Positions 1-8,337 of a DNA stretch of 64,000 bases are shown one piece after another. The notes beneath the pieces were generated by a model that was not told the origin of the DNA, made no database searches, and saw only the letters and a program-made list of their open reading frames with translations. The stretch comes from Anaerotignum propionicum DSM 1682. Lineage in GTDB: Bacteria; Bacillota; Clostridia; Lachnospirales; Anaerotignaceae. Position numbers and translations under genes: made by a program. Location: positions 806,001-870,000 of the forward strand of contig NZ_CP014223.1 in the NCBI RefSeq assembly GCF_001561955.1. Direction: 5' to 3'. Each line of letters opens with the position of its first letter. Positions within the stretch are counted from its first letter, which is position 1.

Positions 1-692
1 TTGCCCCAAAAAAAGTATGCACCTGCGCTGGGTAAAGCACCTAAATAAATTAGAGAAAAAATGTGTTTGGCGCTGGCATTCGTCATTTGCCGGAAGCTTT
101 CAACAGACCAAAAGCCCAGCAAAATTGCGCCGCAGAGCATACTATATGTAACGATTTCCAAAGAAGAGTACCCTTTTTGTGAAAGTCTTCTGCTTAGTAT
201 GTTATACCCGCAAAAAACAATAGCAGCACAAATTGTCCAAACTAATCCAATATTTATTGAGAAAACGCCCTCCCAAAGGAGTAGAATCAAAACACCGATA
301 AATGCCATTATGATTGACAACCAACCTACGGGGCGTATCTTTTCATCATAAAGCTTTGCAGCTAATATTGCCGTAAGAATGGGGGTAATGGCAATGACAA
401 TACTGGATGTGGCTGAAGTTAATGATTGAATACCTGTATTAAAGGCAATCATGTAAAGCGTAAAACCCATAGCGCCGGAAAGGAAAAACCACGGGATATC
501 CTCTTTTTTTGGCATATGTATGTGAGAGCATTTGCCAATAATCAGTAATAAAATTGCTGCAATACTGCATCGTAGAAAGCCTAAAGGGTATGAGGTGAAT
601 TGCTCTTGAACAACCTTTGTAAGGGGGAAGGCTGATGCCCATAAAAACACACTCAAAAATCCAAGCCCCCATACTTTTTGTTTGTTTGTCAT
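1..692 (-). CDS. EamA/DMT-family membrane transporter (C-terminus cut by window edge)
   Basis: The minus strand is open without a stop from an ATG at 692 to the window edge, about 230 codons. The start has a good ribosome site (AGGAGG, complement of 698-703). The product begins MTNKQKVWGLGFLSVFLWAS and shows at least six hydrophobic segments. It has the drug/metabolite transporter signs: FLWASAFPLTK in the first helix, then a helix containing ITPILTAILAA that closes the first EamA repeat, and a second repeat starting near residue 140. Family members export or import metabolites such as amino acids or nucleosides at the cytoplasmic membrane; the substrate cannot be read here. The family is usually about 290-300 residues, so roughly 60-70 residues lie outside the window. 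It is transcribed away from the tRNA and has no visible operon partner. Confidence 0.85.
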   Translation of the reverse strand, partial: MTNKQKVWGLGFLSVFLWASAFPLTKVVQEQFTSYPLGFLRCSIAAILLLIIGKCSHIHMPKKEDIPWFFLSGAMGFTLYMIAFNTGIQSLTSATSSIVIAITPILTAILAAKLYDEKIRPVGWLSIIMAFIGVLILLLWEGVFSINIGLVWTICAAIVFCGYNILSRRLSQKGYSSLEIVTYSMLCGAILLGFWSVESFRQMTNASAKHIFSLIYLGALPSAGAYFFWG

Positions 693-1156
693 AGTGATTC
701 CTCCTAAAAAAATCTTCTTAACGCAATGGCCAAATCTTTTATAAGAAGACATCCGCCAGAATTTATTGGTGTAATGCCTTAAAGAATGGAACATTTTATC
801 TACTGTGAAAATCGTGGAATTTGTTGCAACAAGCGTTCCTAATTTGCAAATAGAATTATAACATTATTTTGTAAAAGATGATATAGTTTTAGGTGCTTAA
901 GTAGTTATAGGGTTTTGTTGTAAACTGCTGTATTAAGATTATTTTATGGTTATTTAAAGGGTGAAAATATTTGTAGAACTATACGGATTTCACCTATAAT
1001 GTCTTCTCAGATTATACAGAGGGCTTTATTGAAATATGCAAAGAGGAGTGATGAATTGTTGCATTTTTCATTCTCATATGATACAATGGTAAAGATGCGT
1101 TTTTCAACCTTTTATGTTATTTTCAAAATCAAATTATTATAAAATAAAATTAATAT
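693..1156. other. Intergenic region between EamA gene and tRNA-Thr
   Basis: About 460 bases of AT-rich DNA separate the divergent transporter gene and tRNA-Thr. I see no coding sequence with a ribosome site. It should carry the promoter of each neighbour, but no close sigma-70 match with 17-base spacing stood out on either strand. Confidence 0.4.
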
Positions 1157-1229
1157 GCTACTGTGGCTCAGTTGGTAGAGCAGCTGATTCGTAATCAGCA
1201 GGTCAGGGGTTCGAGTCCCCTCAGTAGCT
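1157..1229 (+). tRNA. tRNA-Thr (anticodon CGU)
   Basis: A complete 73-nt cloverleaf can be folded by eye. The acceptor stem GCTACTG pairs with CAGTAGC, the D stem is GCTC/GAGC, and the anticodon stem GCTGA/TCAGC closes the loop TTCGTAA with anticodon CGT, which reads ACG (Thr). The T arm is AGGGG-TTCGAGT-CCCCT. The discriminator base is T and no CCA is encoded, so CCA must be added after transcription. An intrinsic terminator follows seven bases later, so it is a single-tRNA transcription unit. Confidence 0.95.
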
Positions 1230-1235
1230 TATGGA

Positions 1236-1268
1236 ACCCTGATAATATACACTCAGGGTCTTTTTTAT
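1236..1268 (+). terminator. Intrinsic terminator of tRNA-Thr
   Basis: A 7-bp stem ACCCTGA/TCAGGGT (1236-1242 with 1253-1259) with a 10-nt loop is followed by CTTTTTTATT. Confidence 0.85.
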
Positions 1269-1490
1269 TGTAAAAAAGAAAAATGCATTGGATGTATGGT
1301 TTATAAAAGCCTACGGAAATGAGGCGAAAAAAGAAACTGGTTTCGTTATCATTAACTGCAAAATACAAAAGTGGTTTTAATATAGGTTCATTTACATAAA
1401 TAGTTTATATTATAGTATTTGCACCCGAAAAAAGAGATGTTTTAATGAAAAAATCAATAGGAGGATTCTGAGGAAGCTAACTGTGAGTGA

Positions 1491-1616
1491 GAAGAGATTA
1501 GGATTGCAAGATTGGAAAAGCAAGGTATGCCTGAATCAGATGTGAAAAAATCTGCAATACTTAACAAATAATCCTGATGCAAGAAAGAGATTCCTTGTAT
1601 CAGGATTATTTTTATA
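1491..1616 (+). pseudogene. Possible gene remnant ending at a strong terminator
   Basis: A short open stretch (1491-1571) reads EEIRIARLEKQGMPESDVKK and then SAILNK before a stop. It looks like the polar C-terminal tail of a real protein, but there is a stop directly upstream in frame and no start codon. It is followed at once by a 17-bp hairpin with one mismatch (1567-1583 with 1594-1610) and a T-rich tail, a clear intrinsic terminator. The simplest reading is the tail end of a decayed gene that kept its terminator. I do not recognise the family, and the open stretch could be chance. Confidence 0.3.
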
Positions 1617-1769
1617 TTAGGAAGAAACTACGTTTGTTTTTGGTGAAAAGATGTTTAAAAGAATCAAAGGCATGTGGTTTTGGATTTAGAACACCGTGAA
1701 AATTTAAGATAAATAAAGAGCCCTTCTTTCAATGTGAGAAAAGAATTGGTTTTCTAATGGAGCAAATTA

Positions 1770-1798
1770 TTGACATATGACATAAATTGCCGTACAAT
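1770..1798 (+). promoter_or_regulatory. Sigma-70 promoter of the NifX/Fe-S ATPase module
   Basis: TTGACA (1770-1775) and TACAAT (1793-1798) are separated by exactly 17 bases. The motif CATATGAC occurs at 1774-1781, overlapping the -35, and again at 1809-1816 just past the expected start of transcription. Such a repeat could bind a regulator, but this is only suggestive. Confidence 0.75.
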
Positions 1799-1909
1799 AA
1801 ATTAATGGCATATGACGGAAATGATTTTGGGTATCAAAAATCAAATTAAATGAATGTGCCGTTTATGAATAGTTTTATTATTTTCAATTGAATTACGAGG
1901 AGGGAGTTT

Positions 1910-2278
1910 TTAGCTAAGAGAATTGCGATACCCATAAATTAAATGCGTATGGAATCTGAGGTATGTGTTTCATTTGGCAGAGCACCTTATTTTTTAGTTT
2001 ATGATACGCAGAGTGACGTTTCTAACTTTTTTGAGAACCCAGGGGCGGCGTCACAAGGTGGCGCAGGCATAAAAGCGGCTCAGGCTATTGTTGATGCAAT
2101 GGCAGAGACTTTACTTACGGTTCGCTGTGGTGAAAATTCCGCGGAGGTTTTTCAAGGGGCAGGAATCAAGGTATATAAAACAACGAAGGTATCCGCAAAG
2201 GAAAATATCGAAGCTTTTCAGAAAGGAGAACTTGCACCTTTGACTCATTTCCATGGAGGGTTTCACGGAAAAATATGA
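1910..2278 (+). pseudogene. NifX/NifB-like (dinitrogenase FeMo-cofactor family) protein with lost start codon and early stop
   Basis: The frame from 1910 reads (TTA) A K R I A I P I N, stop (1940-1942), then MRMESEVCVSFGRAPYFLVY and on to 2278. The first stretch is the expected N-terminal strand of a NifX-family protein, and the Shine-Dalgarno GAGGAGGGAG sits at normal distance before it. The expected start position now holds TTA, one base from TTG, a start codon used elsewhere in this window. Codon 11 is TAA, one base from GAA. The rest of the domain, including GAGIKAAQ and the C-terminal GAGIKVY region and a His/Gly-rich tail, is intact. An ATG at 1943 could yield a 111-residue protein without the first strand, but it has no ribosome site. 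The gene overlaps the next one by ATGA. It is probably inactive or produces a short form; sequencing error is the alternative. Confidence 0.7.
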
Positions 2279-3114
2279 GAATCGCGGTGTTAAGTGGAAA
2301 GGGAGGAACCGGAAAAACCTTCGTTTCGGTAAACCTTGCCGTTACAGCAAAAAATGCAATCTGTATAGATTGTGATGTGGAAGAACCAAATGGAAGACTG
2401 TTTTTAAAGCCTGAGGAAAGTGTTACGGAGGAAGTTTATACAAAATTGCCACAGGTTCTAGAGGAAAAATGCATCGGCTGTCGTAAGTGTGTAGATTCAT
2501 GCAGATTTAATGCTATGGGATTTATCAAAAATAGCCCACTTGTTTTTCCTGAGGTTTGTCATTCCTGTGGTGCTTGTTCTCTTCTCTGTCCCACTGGGGC
2601 AATTTATGAGTTAAAACGTCCCATTGGTATTGTGGAGAGAGGTAGAAATAAAGAGGTACAGGTAATTACAGGCATTTTAAATATCGGTGAAGCAAGTGGT
2701 ATACCTGTTATTCAAAATGCTTTGGATACAAAAATTACTGAAAAAAGTATAATGATCATTGATTGTCCTCCAGGGAGCGCTTGCTCAGTTATGGAAAGTG
2801 TGCAAACAGCGGATTACTGTCTTTTGGTGGTAGAGGCCACCATCTTTGGATTTCACAATTTCAAAATGGTGTACGAGCTTGTGTCACTTTTACAGAAGCC
2901 TTGCGGTGTAGTGATAAATAAAGGGGATTACACCTATTATCCATTGATTAATTTTTGTAAAGAAAACAACATTACTATCCTTTGCTGTATACCTTATCAG
3001 GAAAAGTTAGCTCAAATTGGGGCAAATGGTGAAGTGGCTAGTGAGAAAGATGATGAAACCAGGATGATATTTTCCACGCTCCTAGATAAAATCCGAATGG
3101 AGGTGAGGGAATGA
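2275..3114 (+). CDS. MinD/Mrp-type P-loop ATPase with inserted 2x[4Fe-4S] ferredoxin domain (first of pair)
   Basis: 279 residues. A deviant Walker A motif GKGGTGKT lies near residues 9-16, followed by the MinD-type DCDVEEPN. A bacterial ferredoxin insert with two CxxCxxCxxxC-like sets spans about residues 63-110 (CIGCRKCVDSC and CHSCGACSLLC), and the Walker B strand is IIDCPPG. Proteins of this kind (COG1149) occur as tandem pairs next to NifX-like proteins and in the orange-protein gene clusters of sulfate reducers. They are thought to couple ATP hydrolysis to Fe-S or Mo/Fe-S cluster handling. Start and stop overlap both neighbours by ATGA, so translation is coupled. The exact target is unknown. 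Confidence 0.88.
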   Translation: MRIAVLSGKGGTGKTFVSVNLAVTAKNAICIDCDVEEPNGRLFLKPEESVTEEVYTKLPQVLEEKCIGCRKCVDSCRFNAMGFIKNSPLVFPEVCHSCGACSLLCPTGAIYELKRPIGIVERGRNKEVQVITGILNIGEASGIPVIQNALDTKITEKSIMIIDCPPGSACSVMESVQTADYCLLVVEATIFGFHNFKMVYELVSLLQKPCGVVINKGDYTYYPLINFCKENNITILCCIPYQEKLAQIGANGEVASEKDDETRMIFSTLLDKIRMEVRE

Positions 3115-3971
3115 AGAAACTCCTGATTTTAAGCGGCAAGGGTGGGACAGGAAAGACCACAACAACCGCTGCGTTCATTGATTTTTCTAAGGCTGATGCT
3201 TTTGCCGATTGTGATGTGGACGCTCCCAATTTACATCTGATTGCAGGAATGAAGGGGAGTCCCCAAAAGACGCATTATTATGGTTCAGAAAAAGCAATCA
3301 TTGATGATAAAAAGTGTGTAGACTGTGGTGTTTGTAATCAAAACTGTAGATTTCAAGGTATTATTAGGGCAGACGGAAGATATTCTGTGAATCCTTACGC
3401 TTGTGAGGGTTGTGGCGTATGCATGTATACCTGTCCCGTAGGAGCGGTAACCATGGAGGAAGACATTGCCGGGGAGCTGGCACTTTATTGGGAGGAACGG
3501 TTATTTTCCACTGCCAAGCTTAAAATGGGACGAGGTAACTCGGGTAAGTTAGTTACAGCGGTGAAAAAGCAGCTGGAGCAAGGCCATGATAATGAGGAAC
3601 TCGCCATCATTGATGGTTCCCCTGGAATAGTGTGTCCTGTAATAGCCTCAATCAGTGGTGTGGATATGGTTTTGATTGTTGCGGAGCCTTCGCTATCCGG
3701 TATCAGTGATATGAAGCGTATTTTAAGAACAGCTGAAATTTTTCAGGTGAGGATGGCTGTTTGTGTCAATAAATATGATACTTGCATTGAAAACACGGAG
3801 GAAATCAAGAGATTGTGCCAGAGGGAGGGAATTCCATTTGTAGGATGCATTCCCTATGATGAAAAGGTTTCTGTCGCAGTCAATGAAGGGCATAGTATAT
3901 CCAAAATTAACTGCCCAGCAAGGGATGCACTATATCAAGTTTACGAAAATATCAAGGTATATTTTATATAG
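3111..3971 (+). CDS. MinD/Mrp-type P-loop ATPase with inserted 2x[4Fe-4S] ferredoxin domain (second of pair)
   Basis: 286 residues, clearly a paralogue of the preceding gene. Walker A is GKGGTGKT near residues 8-15, DCDVDAPNLH follows, and the double ferredoxin motif (CVDCGVCNQNC, CEGCGVCMYTC) spans about residues 63-110. The Walker B region reads IIDGSPGI where the partner has IIDCPPG. The start codon overlaps the stop of the previous gene (ATGA), and an internal ribosome site (GGAGGTGAGGG) lies just before it. The two proteins probably act as a heterodimer: each has its own Fe-S insert, so electrons or clusters could pass between them and the NifX-like proteins encoded on either side. Confidence 0.88.
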   Translation: MKKLLILSGKGGTGKTTTTAAFIDFSKADAFADCDVDAPNLHLIAGMKGSPQKTHYYGSEKAIIDDKKCVDCGVCNQNCRFQGIIRADGRYSVNPYACEGCGVCMYTCPVGAVTMEEDIAGELALYWEERLFSTAKLKMGRGNSGKLVTAVKKQLEQGHDNEELAIIDGSPGIVCPVIASISGVDMVLIVAEPSLSGISDMKRILRTAEIFQVRMAVCVNKYDTCIENTEEIKRLCQREGIPFVGCIPYDEKVSVAVNEGHSISKINCPARDALYQVYENIKVYFI

Positions 3972-4055
3972 ATTTAAATGGAAAATTTCCCATTAGTATT
4001 AAAAGTACACAAACAATGTTGCACGATAATTTTGTATTAGAAAAGGAGAATGAAT

Positions 4056-4415
4056 ATGAAAATTGCAGTAGCATGTATGGGAGAATTGGTTGCACAACAT
4101 TTTGGGCATTGTGAAGGTTTTTCTATATTTGAAACAGAGCATGGCCAAATAGTTGGAGAAAAAGCAGTTGCAAATCCCGGACATAAACCAGGATTCTTAC
4201 CTAATTTTTTAGGCGATATGGGTATTGAAGTAATGATTTCAGGCGGAATGGGTGGCGGAGCCATTGAAATTTTCAATGAAAGAAAAATTGAAGTGATTTT
4301 GGGCGCAGAGGGCAGCGCCAAAAATGCGGTTGAAAGCTATTTGAAGGGTGAATTAAAATCAACAGGGTCCATTTGTCATGAACACAAACATGCCCACGAA
4401 TGTGGAAATCATTAA
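4056..4415 (+). CDS. NifX/NifB-like (dinitrogenase iron-molybdenum cofactor family) protein with His-rich tail
   Basis: A 119-residue single-domain protein of the NifX/NafY/ORP fold. It begins MKIAVACMG, has the FGHCEGFSIF strand with a conserved His near residue 18, and the Gly-rich GGMGGGAIEIF loop. The C-terminus HEHKHAHECGNH is rich in His and Cys and could bind metal. I chose the ATG at 4056 because the AAAGGAG ribosome site lies 7 bases away; the ATG at 4050 is too close. It follows the two Fe-S ATPases after an 84-base gap and is terminated at 4435-4470. The family binds small Fe/Mo/S clusters; no nif genes are in view, so a nitrogenase role is not implied. Confidence 0.85.
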   Translation: MKIAVACMGELVAQHFGHCEGFSIFETEHGQIVGEKAVANPGHKPGFLPNFLGDMGIEVMISGGMGGGAIEIFNERKIEVILGAEGSAKNAVESYLKGELKSTGSICHEHKHAHECGNH

Positions 4416-4434
4416 TTAGTCGTTAAAATACATT

Positions 4435-4470
4435 GCAGGGTAACCTTAAAAAAGATACCCTGCTTTTTTA
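4435..4470 (+). terminator. Intrinsic terminator after NifX-like gene
   Basis: The 8-bp stem GCAGGGTA/TACCCTGC (4435-4442 with 4456-4463) is followed by TTTTTTA. It lies between convergent genes and may also slow transcription of the minus-strand peptidase gene. Confidence 0.85.
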
Positions 4471-4483
4471 TGAGAAATTATTC

Positions 4484-5413
4484 TTAGAAAGGTTTTGCCG
4501 CCTTTACACCACGAAGTACAGCTTCTTCCGTAACCTTTGCCGCCATAATTCCCACCAAATCCACGGGGGCTGTAGGTAGTTCGATTTCTCCCGTTGAAAG
4601 GCAGAACAGAGTATCTCCATCCATGGTGGTGTGAACAGGAGAAATACACCTTGCCAATCCATCGTGAGCCATTCCCGCCACCTTCGCTGCTTGGGCTTTT
4701 GTGAGCTTGACATTGGTTGCAATGACACCGATTGTGGTGTTTTTTCCACTGAAGGAAAGGGTAGAGGCATACCGGATAATCCCCTTTGCAGTATCCAGAA
4801 AGTTCCCATCTTCATCTTTTGTTCCTGCAATGATTGTTCCCTTTTCCAATATATCTCCAAAGGCATTTACGGCAATCAGGGATCCAACGGTTATGCCGTT
4901 TTCTGTCGTTTCTGCCCATGAGCCGATGCCACTGTTGCACCAGCCTAAGGTGCCCCTGAGTTTACCTACCGTTGCACCACAGCCTGCTCCCACATCTCCC
5001 TCAAGTAGAATTTTGTCTGTGGCGTTTTCACAGGCTTTCCTGCCCATCTCCTGATTAGGACGGCAAAAGACATCGCCATTTTCCAAGTCATAAAGGACGG
5101 CGGCAGGAATAATGGGGACTTTCGTTACCCCAACATCAAAGCCTATTCCTTTTTCTTCCAAATACTGCATGACACCGCAGGAGGCTTCCAACCCAAAGGC
5201 AGAGCCGCCGGAAAGAACAACGGCATTTACTTTTTCCATGGAATTAATGGGATTTAAAAGGTCTGTTTCTCGTGTGCCCGGGGCTGCACCCCTTACGTCG
5301 ACACCGCAAACGGCTCCGTTTTCGGCAATAATAACGGTTACTCCCGTTTTGCCATGGGTATTTTCGGCATGGCCTACTTTGATACCCTTAATATCTAAAA
5401 GATTATGATTCAT
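4484..5413 (-). CDS. P1 family (S58) peptidase, DmpA/NylC-like
   Basis: 309 residues, with a good ribosome site (GGAGG) before the ATG at 5413. The family (MEROPS S58: DmpA, beta-peptidyl aminopeptidase BapA, nylon hydrolase NylC) is made as a precursor that cuts itself to expose an N-terminal Ser or Thr nucleophile. Here the cleavage region reads GKNTTIGVIATN around residue 225, predicting cleavage between Asn225 and Thr226. Other family blocks are GVDVRGAAPGTRETDLL near residues 37-53, SGGSAFGLEA near 68-77, and HTTMDGDTLF near the C-terminus. It stands alone on the minus strand between two plus-strand operons, so the physiological substrate cannot be inferred. There is no signal peptide, so it is cytoplasmic. 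Confidence 0.9.
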   Translation of the reverse strand: MNHNLLDIKGIKVGHAENTHGKTGVTVIIAENGAVCGVDVRGAAPGTRETDLLNPINSMEKVNAVVLSGGSAFGLEASCGVMQYLEEKGIGFDVGVTKVPIIPAAVLYDLENGDVFCRPNQEMGRKACENATDKILLEGDVGAGCGATVGKLRGTLGWCNSGIGSWAETTENGITVGSLIAVNAFGDILEKGTIIAGTKDEDGNFLDTAKGIIRYASTLSFSGKNTTIGVIATNVKLTKAQAAKVAGMAHDGLARCISPVHTTMDGDTLFCLSTGEIELPTAPVDLVGIMAAKVTEEAVLRGVKAAKPF

Positions 5414-5548
5414 CGGTTTGTCCTCCGTGGTTTTTTTCTTACATATTACTAGGTTTTGTTTTTTTTGTAAACATATGCAAATTGGATATGCACCAAAAAA
5501 AATGTCCCCCTATACAATGTGGGTAAGATGCTTTTTGGAGGGAACAGC

Positions 5549-6802
5549 ATGGGGTACTACTTGATTGAGGGCGGAAAACCCATAAGCGGAGAGTTTGCGG
5601 TAAGAGGGAGTAAAAATGCGGCATTACCCATTTTGGCGGCAACGCTTCTTGCGGAGGATGAAGTGGTGCTGGAAAATTGCCCGCTGATTCGAGACTTTTA
5701 TCTAACGCTGGATATTTTAAGGGAGCTGGGGTGCAGGGTTGAGCTCACCGGCAGAACAGCGGTCATTGACACAAGACAAATCCAAGATGTAAAGATTCGG
5801 GAGGAAACGGTGCAAAAAATGCGTTCCTCCATCCTTTTTTTAGGTGCTCTTTTGGGAAGGGAGCGAAAAGCCATTCTAGGGCATCCCGGTGGTTGTGCCA
5901 TTGGAGAGCGCCCTATTGATATTCATTTGAAGGCTTTTGAAAAAATGGGTGTAGAAATTATAGAGGAGGACGGACTTTTTTATTGTGAAGCACCTCATAT
6001 TTTAGGGTATCATATTTATTTGAACTATCCCAGTGTGGGTGCGACGGAGAATATTTTGCTTCTAGCGGTAAAGGCAGAAGGGGTTACGGTTATTCATAAT
6101 GCGGCGAGAGAGCCGGAAATTGTAGCTCTGGTTCGTTTTTTACGTGCCTGTGGGGCTGAAATTTATGGAGAAGGCACACCGTCTATTATGATAGAGGGAG
6201 TGAAAAAGCTCCACGGAGCATATTTCTCTATACCTTTTGATCGAATTGAGGCAGGAACTTTCTTATGTGCCTCTGCCATGACGGGTGGAGAGCTTTACCT
6301 GACAGGTATTGAAAAAAATGATATTGAAACTACCCTTGAGGCATTGGTAAAAACAGGATGTCAATTTAATATAGAGGCAGAACGTATTTGGATGAAACCG
6401 CCCAAGGAACTGAAATCCGGGTTTTCGTTGGTTACTGGTCCATTTCCGGGTTTTCCTACTGATATGCAACCCCTCATGATGAGTCTATTGACATTAGCAA
6501 AGGGAACTTGTATGATTAGTGAAACAGTATTTGAGGCTCGTTTCCGTCATGCTGACGAACTGTGTCGAATGGGTGCCGATATTGTAATTGAGGACAGAGT
6601 TGCACAAATTAAGGGTTGCGGCGGGCTTCACGGTGCTGAGGTTTTTGGCCGGGATTTACGAGGTGGTGCGGCGCTTTTGATTGCAGCTTTGGCGGCAGAA
6701 GGGAAAAGCACTGTATACGGATCTGAATATGTAGAACGAGGGTACGAAAAAATTGAGGACGCCTTATCTTTGTTGGGCGGCAATGTACGGCTGATGGAGT
6801 GA
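5549..6802 (+). CDS. murA: UDP-N-acetylglucosamine 1-carboxyvinyltransferase
   Basis: 417 residues from the ATG at 5549, which has GGAGGG six bases upstream; an in-frame ATG 30 bases earlier has no ribosome site. MurA transfers enolpyruvate from PEP to UDP-GlcNAc, the first committed step of peptidoglycan synthesis in the cytoplasm. The N-terminal RGSKNAALP includes the catalytic Lys22. The PEP-binding loop is HPGGCAIGERPID with Cys116, the residue alkylated by fosfomycin in sensitive enzymes, so a fosfomycin-sensitive type is expected. It heads the murA-ftsQ-DUF881-DUF1290-ftsZ cluster and overlaps the next gene's ribosome site. Confidence 0.97.
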   Translation: MGYYLIEGGKPISGEFAVRGSKNAALPILAATLLAEDEVVLENCPLIRDFYLTLDILRELGCRVELTGRTAVIDTRQIQDVKIREETVQKMRSSILFLGALLGRERKAILGHPGGCAIGERPIDIHLKAFEKMGVEIIEEDGLFYCEAPHILGYHIYLNYPSVGATENILLLAVKAEGVTVIHNAAREPEIVALVRFLRACGAEIYGEGTPSIMIEGVKKLHGAYFSIPFDRIEAGTFLCASAMTGGELYLTGIEKNDIETTLEALVKTGCQFNIEAERIWMKPPKELKSGFSLVTGPFPGFPTDMQPLMMSLLTLAKGTCMISETVFEARFRHADELCRMGADIVIEDRVAQIKGCGGLHGAEVFGRDLRGGAALLIAALAAEGKSTVYGSEYVERGYEKIEDALSLLGGNVRLME

Positions 6803-6807
6803 AAAAA

Positions 6808-7596
6808 ATGGCATTGAAAAAAAAGAAACGCATTGACAACGTAGAAATATTAGAGGAACTTGATTATTATGAAAGACCCCCAGGGCGAAAAATAAACTTA
6901 AAATTTGTCATCGGTTTTTTAATGCTTATCATTGTAATTGCGGGGATTTTATTTTCTCCTCTTTTTGCAGTGAAGGAAATTCGAGCGGAGGGTGCAGAGC
7001 ATTTTACAACAACTGAGCTGGCAGAGATGATTTCCCTTACCCATGGAGACAATTTGATTTTATTCGGAAAGGGAAAAGCTGAAAAAATCTTAAAACAGGA
7101 TCCTTACATTGCAGAAGTGAAATTAAAAGCCCAATTGCCCAACACCATGGTGATTCAGGTGAAGGAGCGAAAGGCAAGAGGTTATGTATCTTATATGGGT
7201 GCATACCTTTACATAGATGAAGAAGGCCGCGTTTTAGAAACACAGAATACGTATCATGAGGCTTTGCCAATCGTAACAGGACTTAAATTTGACAGCTTTC
7301 TTTTGGGAGAAGTGTTGCCAGTGGAAAATAAAGACTCATTGCAGGTAGTTTTACAGATGTCTCAATTGATGAAAAAATATAATCTTTTGGATATTGTGGT
7401 TGAAATTGATGTGACTGACCCCAAGGATGTATATGCTAATGTTAATAAAGTTTTGATTCATTTGGGGGACATGAAGGATGCGGATCAAAAGGTTCGAATC
7501 ATGGGTGAAATTATGAAAACAATTCCTAAGGAGGATAGAGGGACCTTGGATTTAAGGGATTTGAATAAACCTATTATTTTTCAATATCTCACATAA
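6808..7596 (+). CDS. ftsQ: Cell division protein FtsQ/DivIB
   Basis: A 262-residue bitopic membrane protein: basic cytoplasmic N-terminus (MALKKKKR), one membrane helix at about residues 30-52 (FVIGFLMLIIVIAGILF), then a POTRA domain starting VKEIRAEGAEHF, and a FtsQ-type domain. FtsQ/DivIB scaffolds the FtsL-FtsB-FtsW-FtsI septal wall complex. The ATG at 6808 has GGAG eight bases upstream and is preferred over the GTG at 6799, which lies too close to it. Its place directly after murA and before ftsZ matches the usual clostridial division and cell wall cluster. Confidence 0.92.
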   Translation: MALKKKKRIDNVEILEELDYYERPPGRKINLKFVIGFLMLIIVIAGILFSPLFAVKEIRAEGAEHFTTTELAEMISLTHGDNLILFGKGKAEKILKQDPYIAEVKLKAQLPNTMVIQVKERKARGYVSYMGAYLYIDEEGRVLETQNTYHEALPIVTGLKFDSFLLGEVLPVENKDSLQVVLQMSQLMKKYNLLDIVVEIDVTDPKDVYANVNKVLIHLGDMKDADQKVRIMGEIMKTIPKEDRGTLDLRDLNKPIIFQYLT

Positions 7597-7620
7597 TCGT
7601 TAGGAAAAAGGGGACAAGCT

Positions 7621-8337
7621 ATGGGAAAAAACCATTATTTATATGGACTTACGTTAATTTGTGTGTTGTTGGGAACGATTATTGGCATTCAGTACAATAC
7701 GGTGAAAAAGCAAAATGGTTTAACGGAAAATCAGCGTTTGACGGAATTGACTGCTACCTTAAAAAAGGTACAGGAGGAAAATGAAGCCCTCCAAGGGCAT
7801 TTAAAGGAAAAGGAACAAATCATTGCTGATTATGAAAGCGGTTTGGACTATGGTGCCACCATTGATAATTTACAAAATGAATTAGAAAAGCTTCGTTTAT
7901 TTGCGGGGCTGACTGAGGTTCATGGTGCGGGAATTTTGGTAACCATGAATGATAGCAGCACAAAAAAAGGTGGCGACAGCAATGCCTATTTGGTACATGC
8001 GGAGGACATCCTTTCTGTAATCAATGAATTAAACGTAGGCGGCGCTGAAGCAATTTCCATTAATGGACAGCGTATTGTGGGAAAAAGCAGTGTAAGCTGT
8101 GCCGGATCTATTGTAATGGTAAATGGGGAAAGAGTAGCGGCGCCTTTTGAAATTAAGGCTGTGGGCGACGGAGATATTTTGCAATCTGCTTTGAAATTTC
8201 CTGGGGGTGTAGTGGACAATTTGGCACCATGGGGAATTGAAATTAATATACACAAGGAAGCAAATATCATTGTTCCACCCTATACACAAACAATTCTTTG
8301 GAAAGCAACTGCTTCGGAACAGGAGGTAGCGGGATGA
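7621..8337 (+). CDS. DUF881 family protein (division cluster)
   Basis: 238 residues with one N-terminal membrane helix (YLYGLTLICVLLGTIIGI), a coiled-coil segment at about residues 35-90 (repeated LKKVQEENEALQ pattern), and then the DUF881 domain with HGAGILVTMND, LNVGGAEAISINGQRI and SVSCAGS blocks. B. subtilis has DUF881 proteins (YlxW, YlxX) in the same genomic place, between divIB and ftsZ. Molecular function is not established; topology suggests an envelope protein acting near the septum. It overlaps the next gene by ATGA. Confidence 0.88.
   Translation: MGKNHYLYGLTLICVLLGTIIGIQYNTVKKQNGLTENQRLTELTATLKKVQEENEALQGHLKEKEQIIADYESGLDYGATIDNLQNELEKLRLFAGLTEVHGAGILVTMNDSSTKKGGDSNAYLVHAEDILSVINELNVGGAEAISINGQRIVGKSSVSCAGSIVMVNGERVAAPFEIKAVGDGDILQSALKFPGGVVDNLAPWGIEINIHKEANIIVPPYTQTILWKATASEQEVAG

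Noticed and set aside
61-351. 96-codon plus-strand frame opposite the EamA gene
   Set aside because: It is antisense to a clear transporter frame, has no ribosome site, and its composition mirrors the other strand.
4050-4055. ATG at 4050 as start of the second NifX-like gene
   Set aside because: It lies one base after GGAG; the ATG at 4056 has proper spacing and gives the standard MKIAVA N-terminus.
4631-5408. Several plus-strand frames within the P1 peptidase gene
   Set aside because: They are shadows of the conserved minus-strand gene, Pro/Ser/Phe-rich and without ribosome sites.
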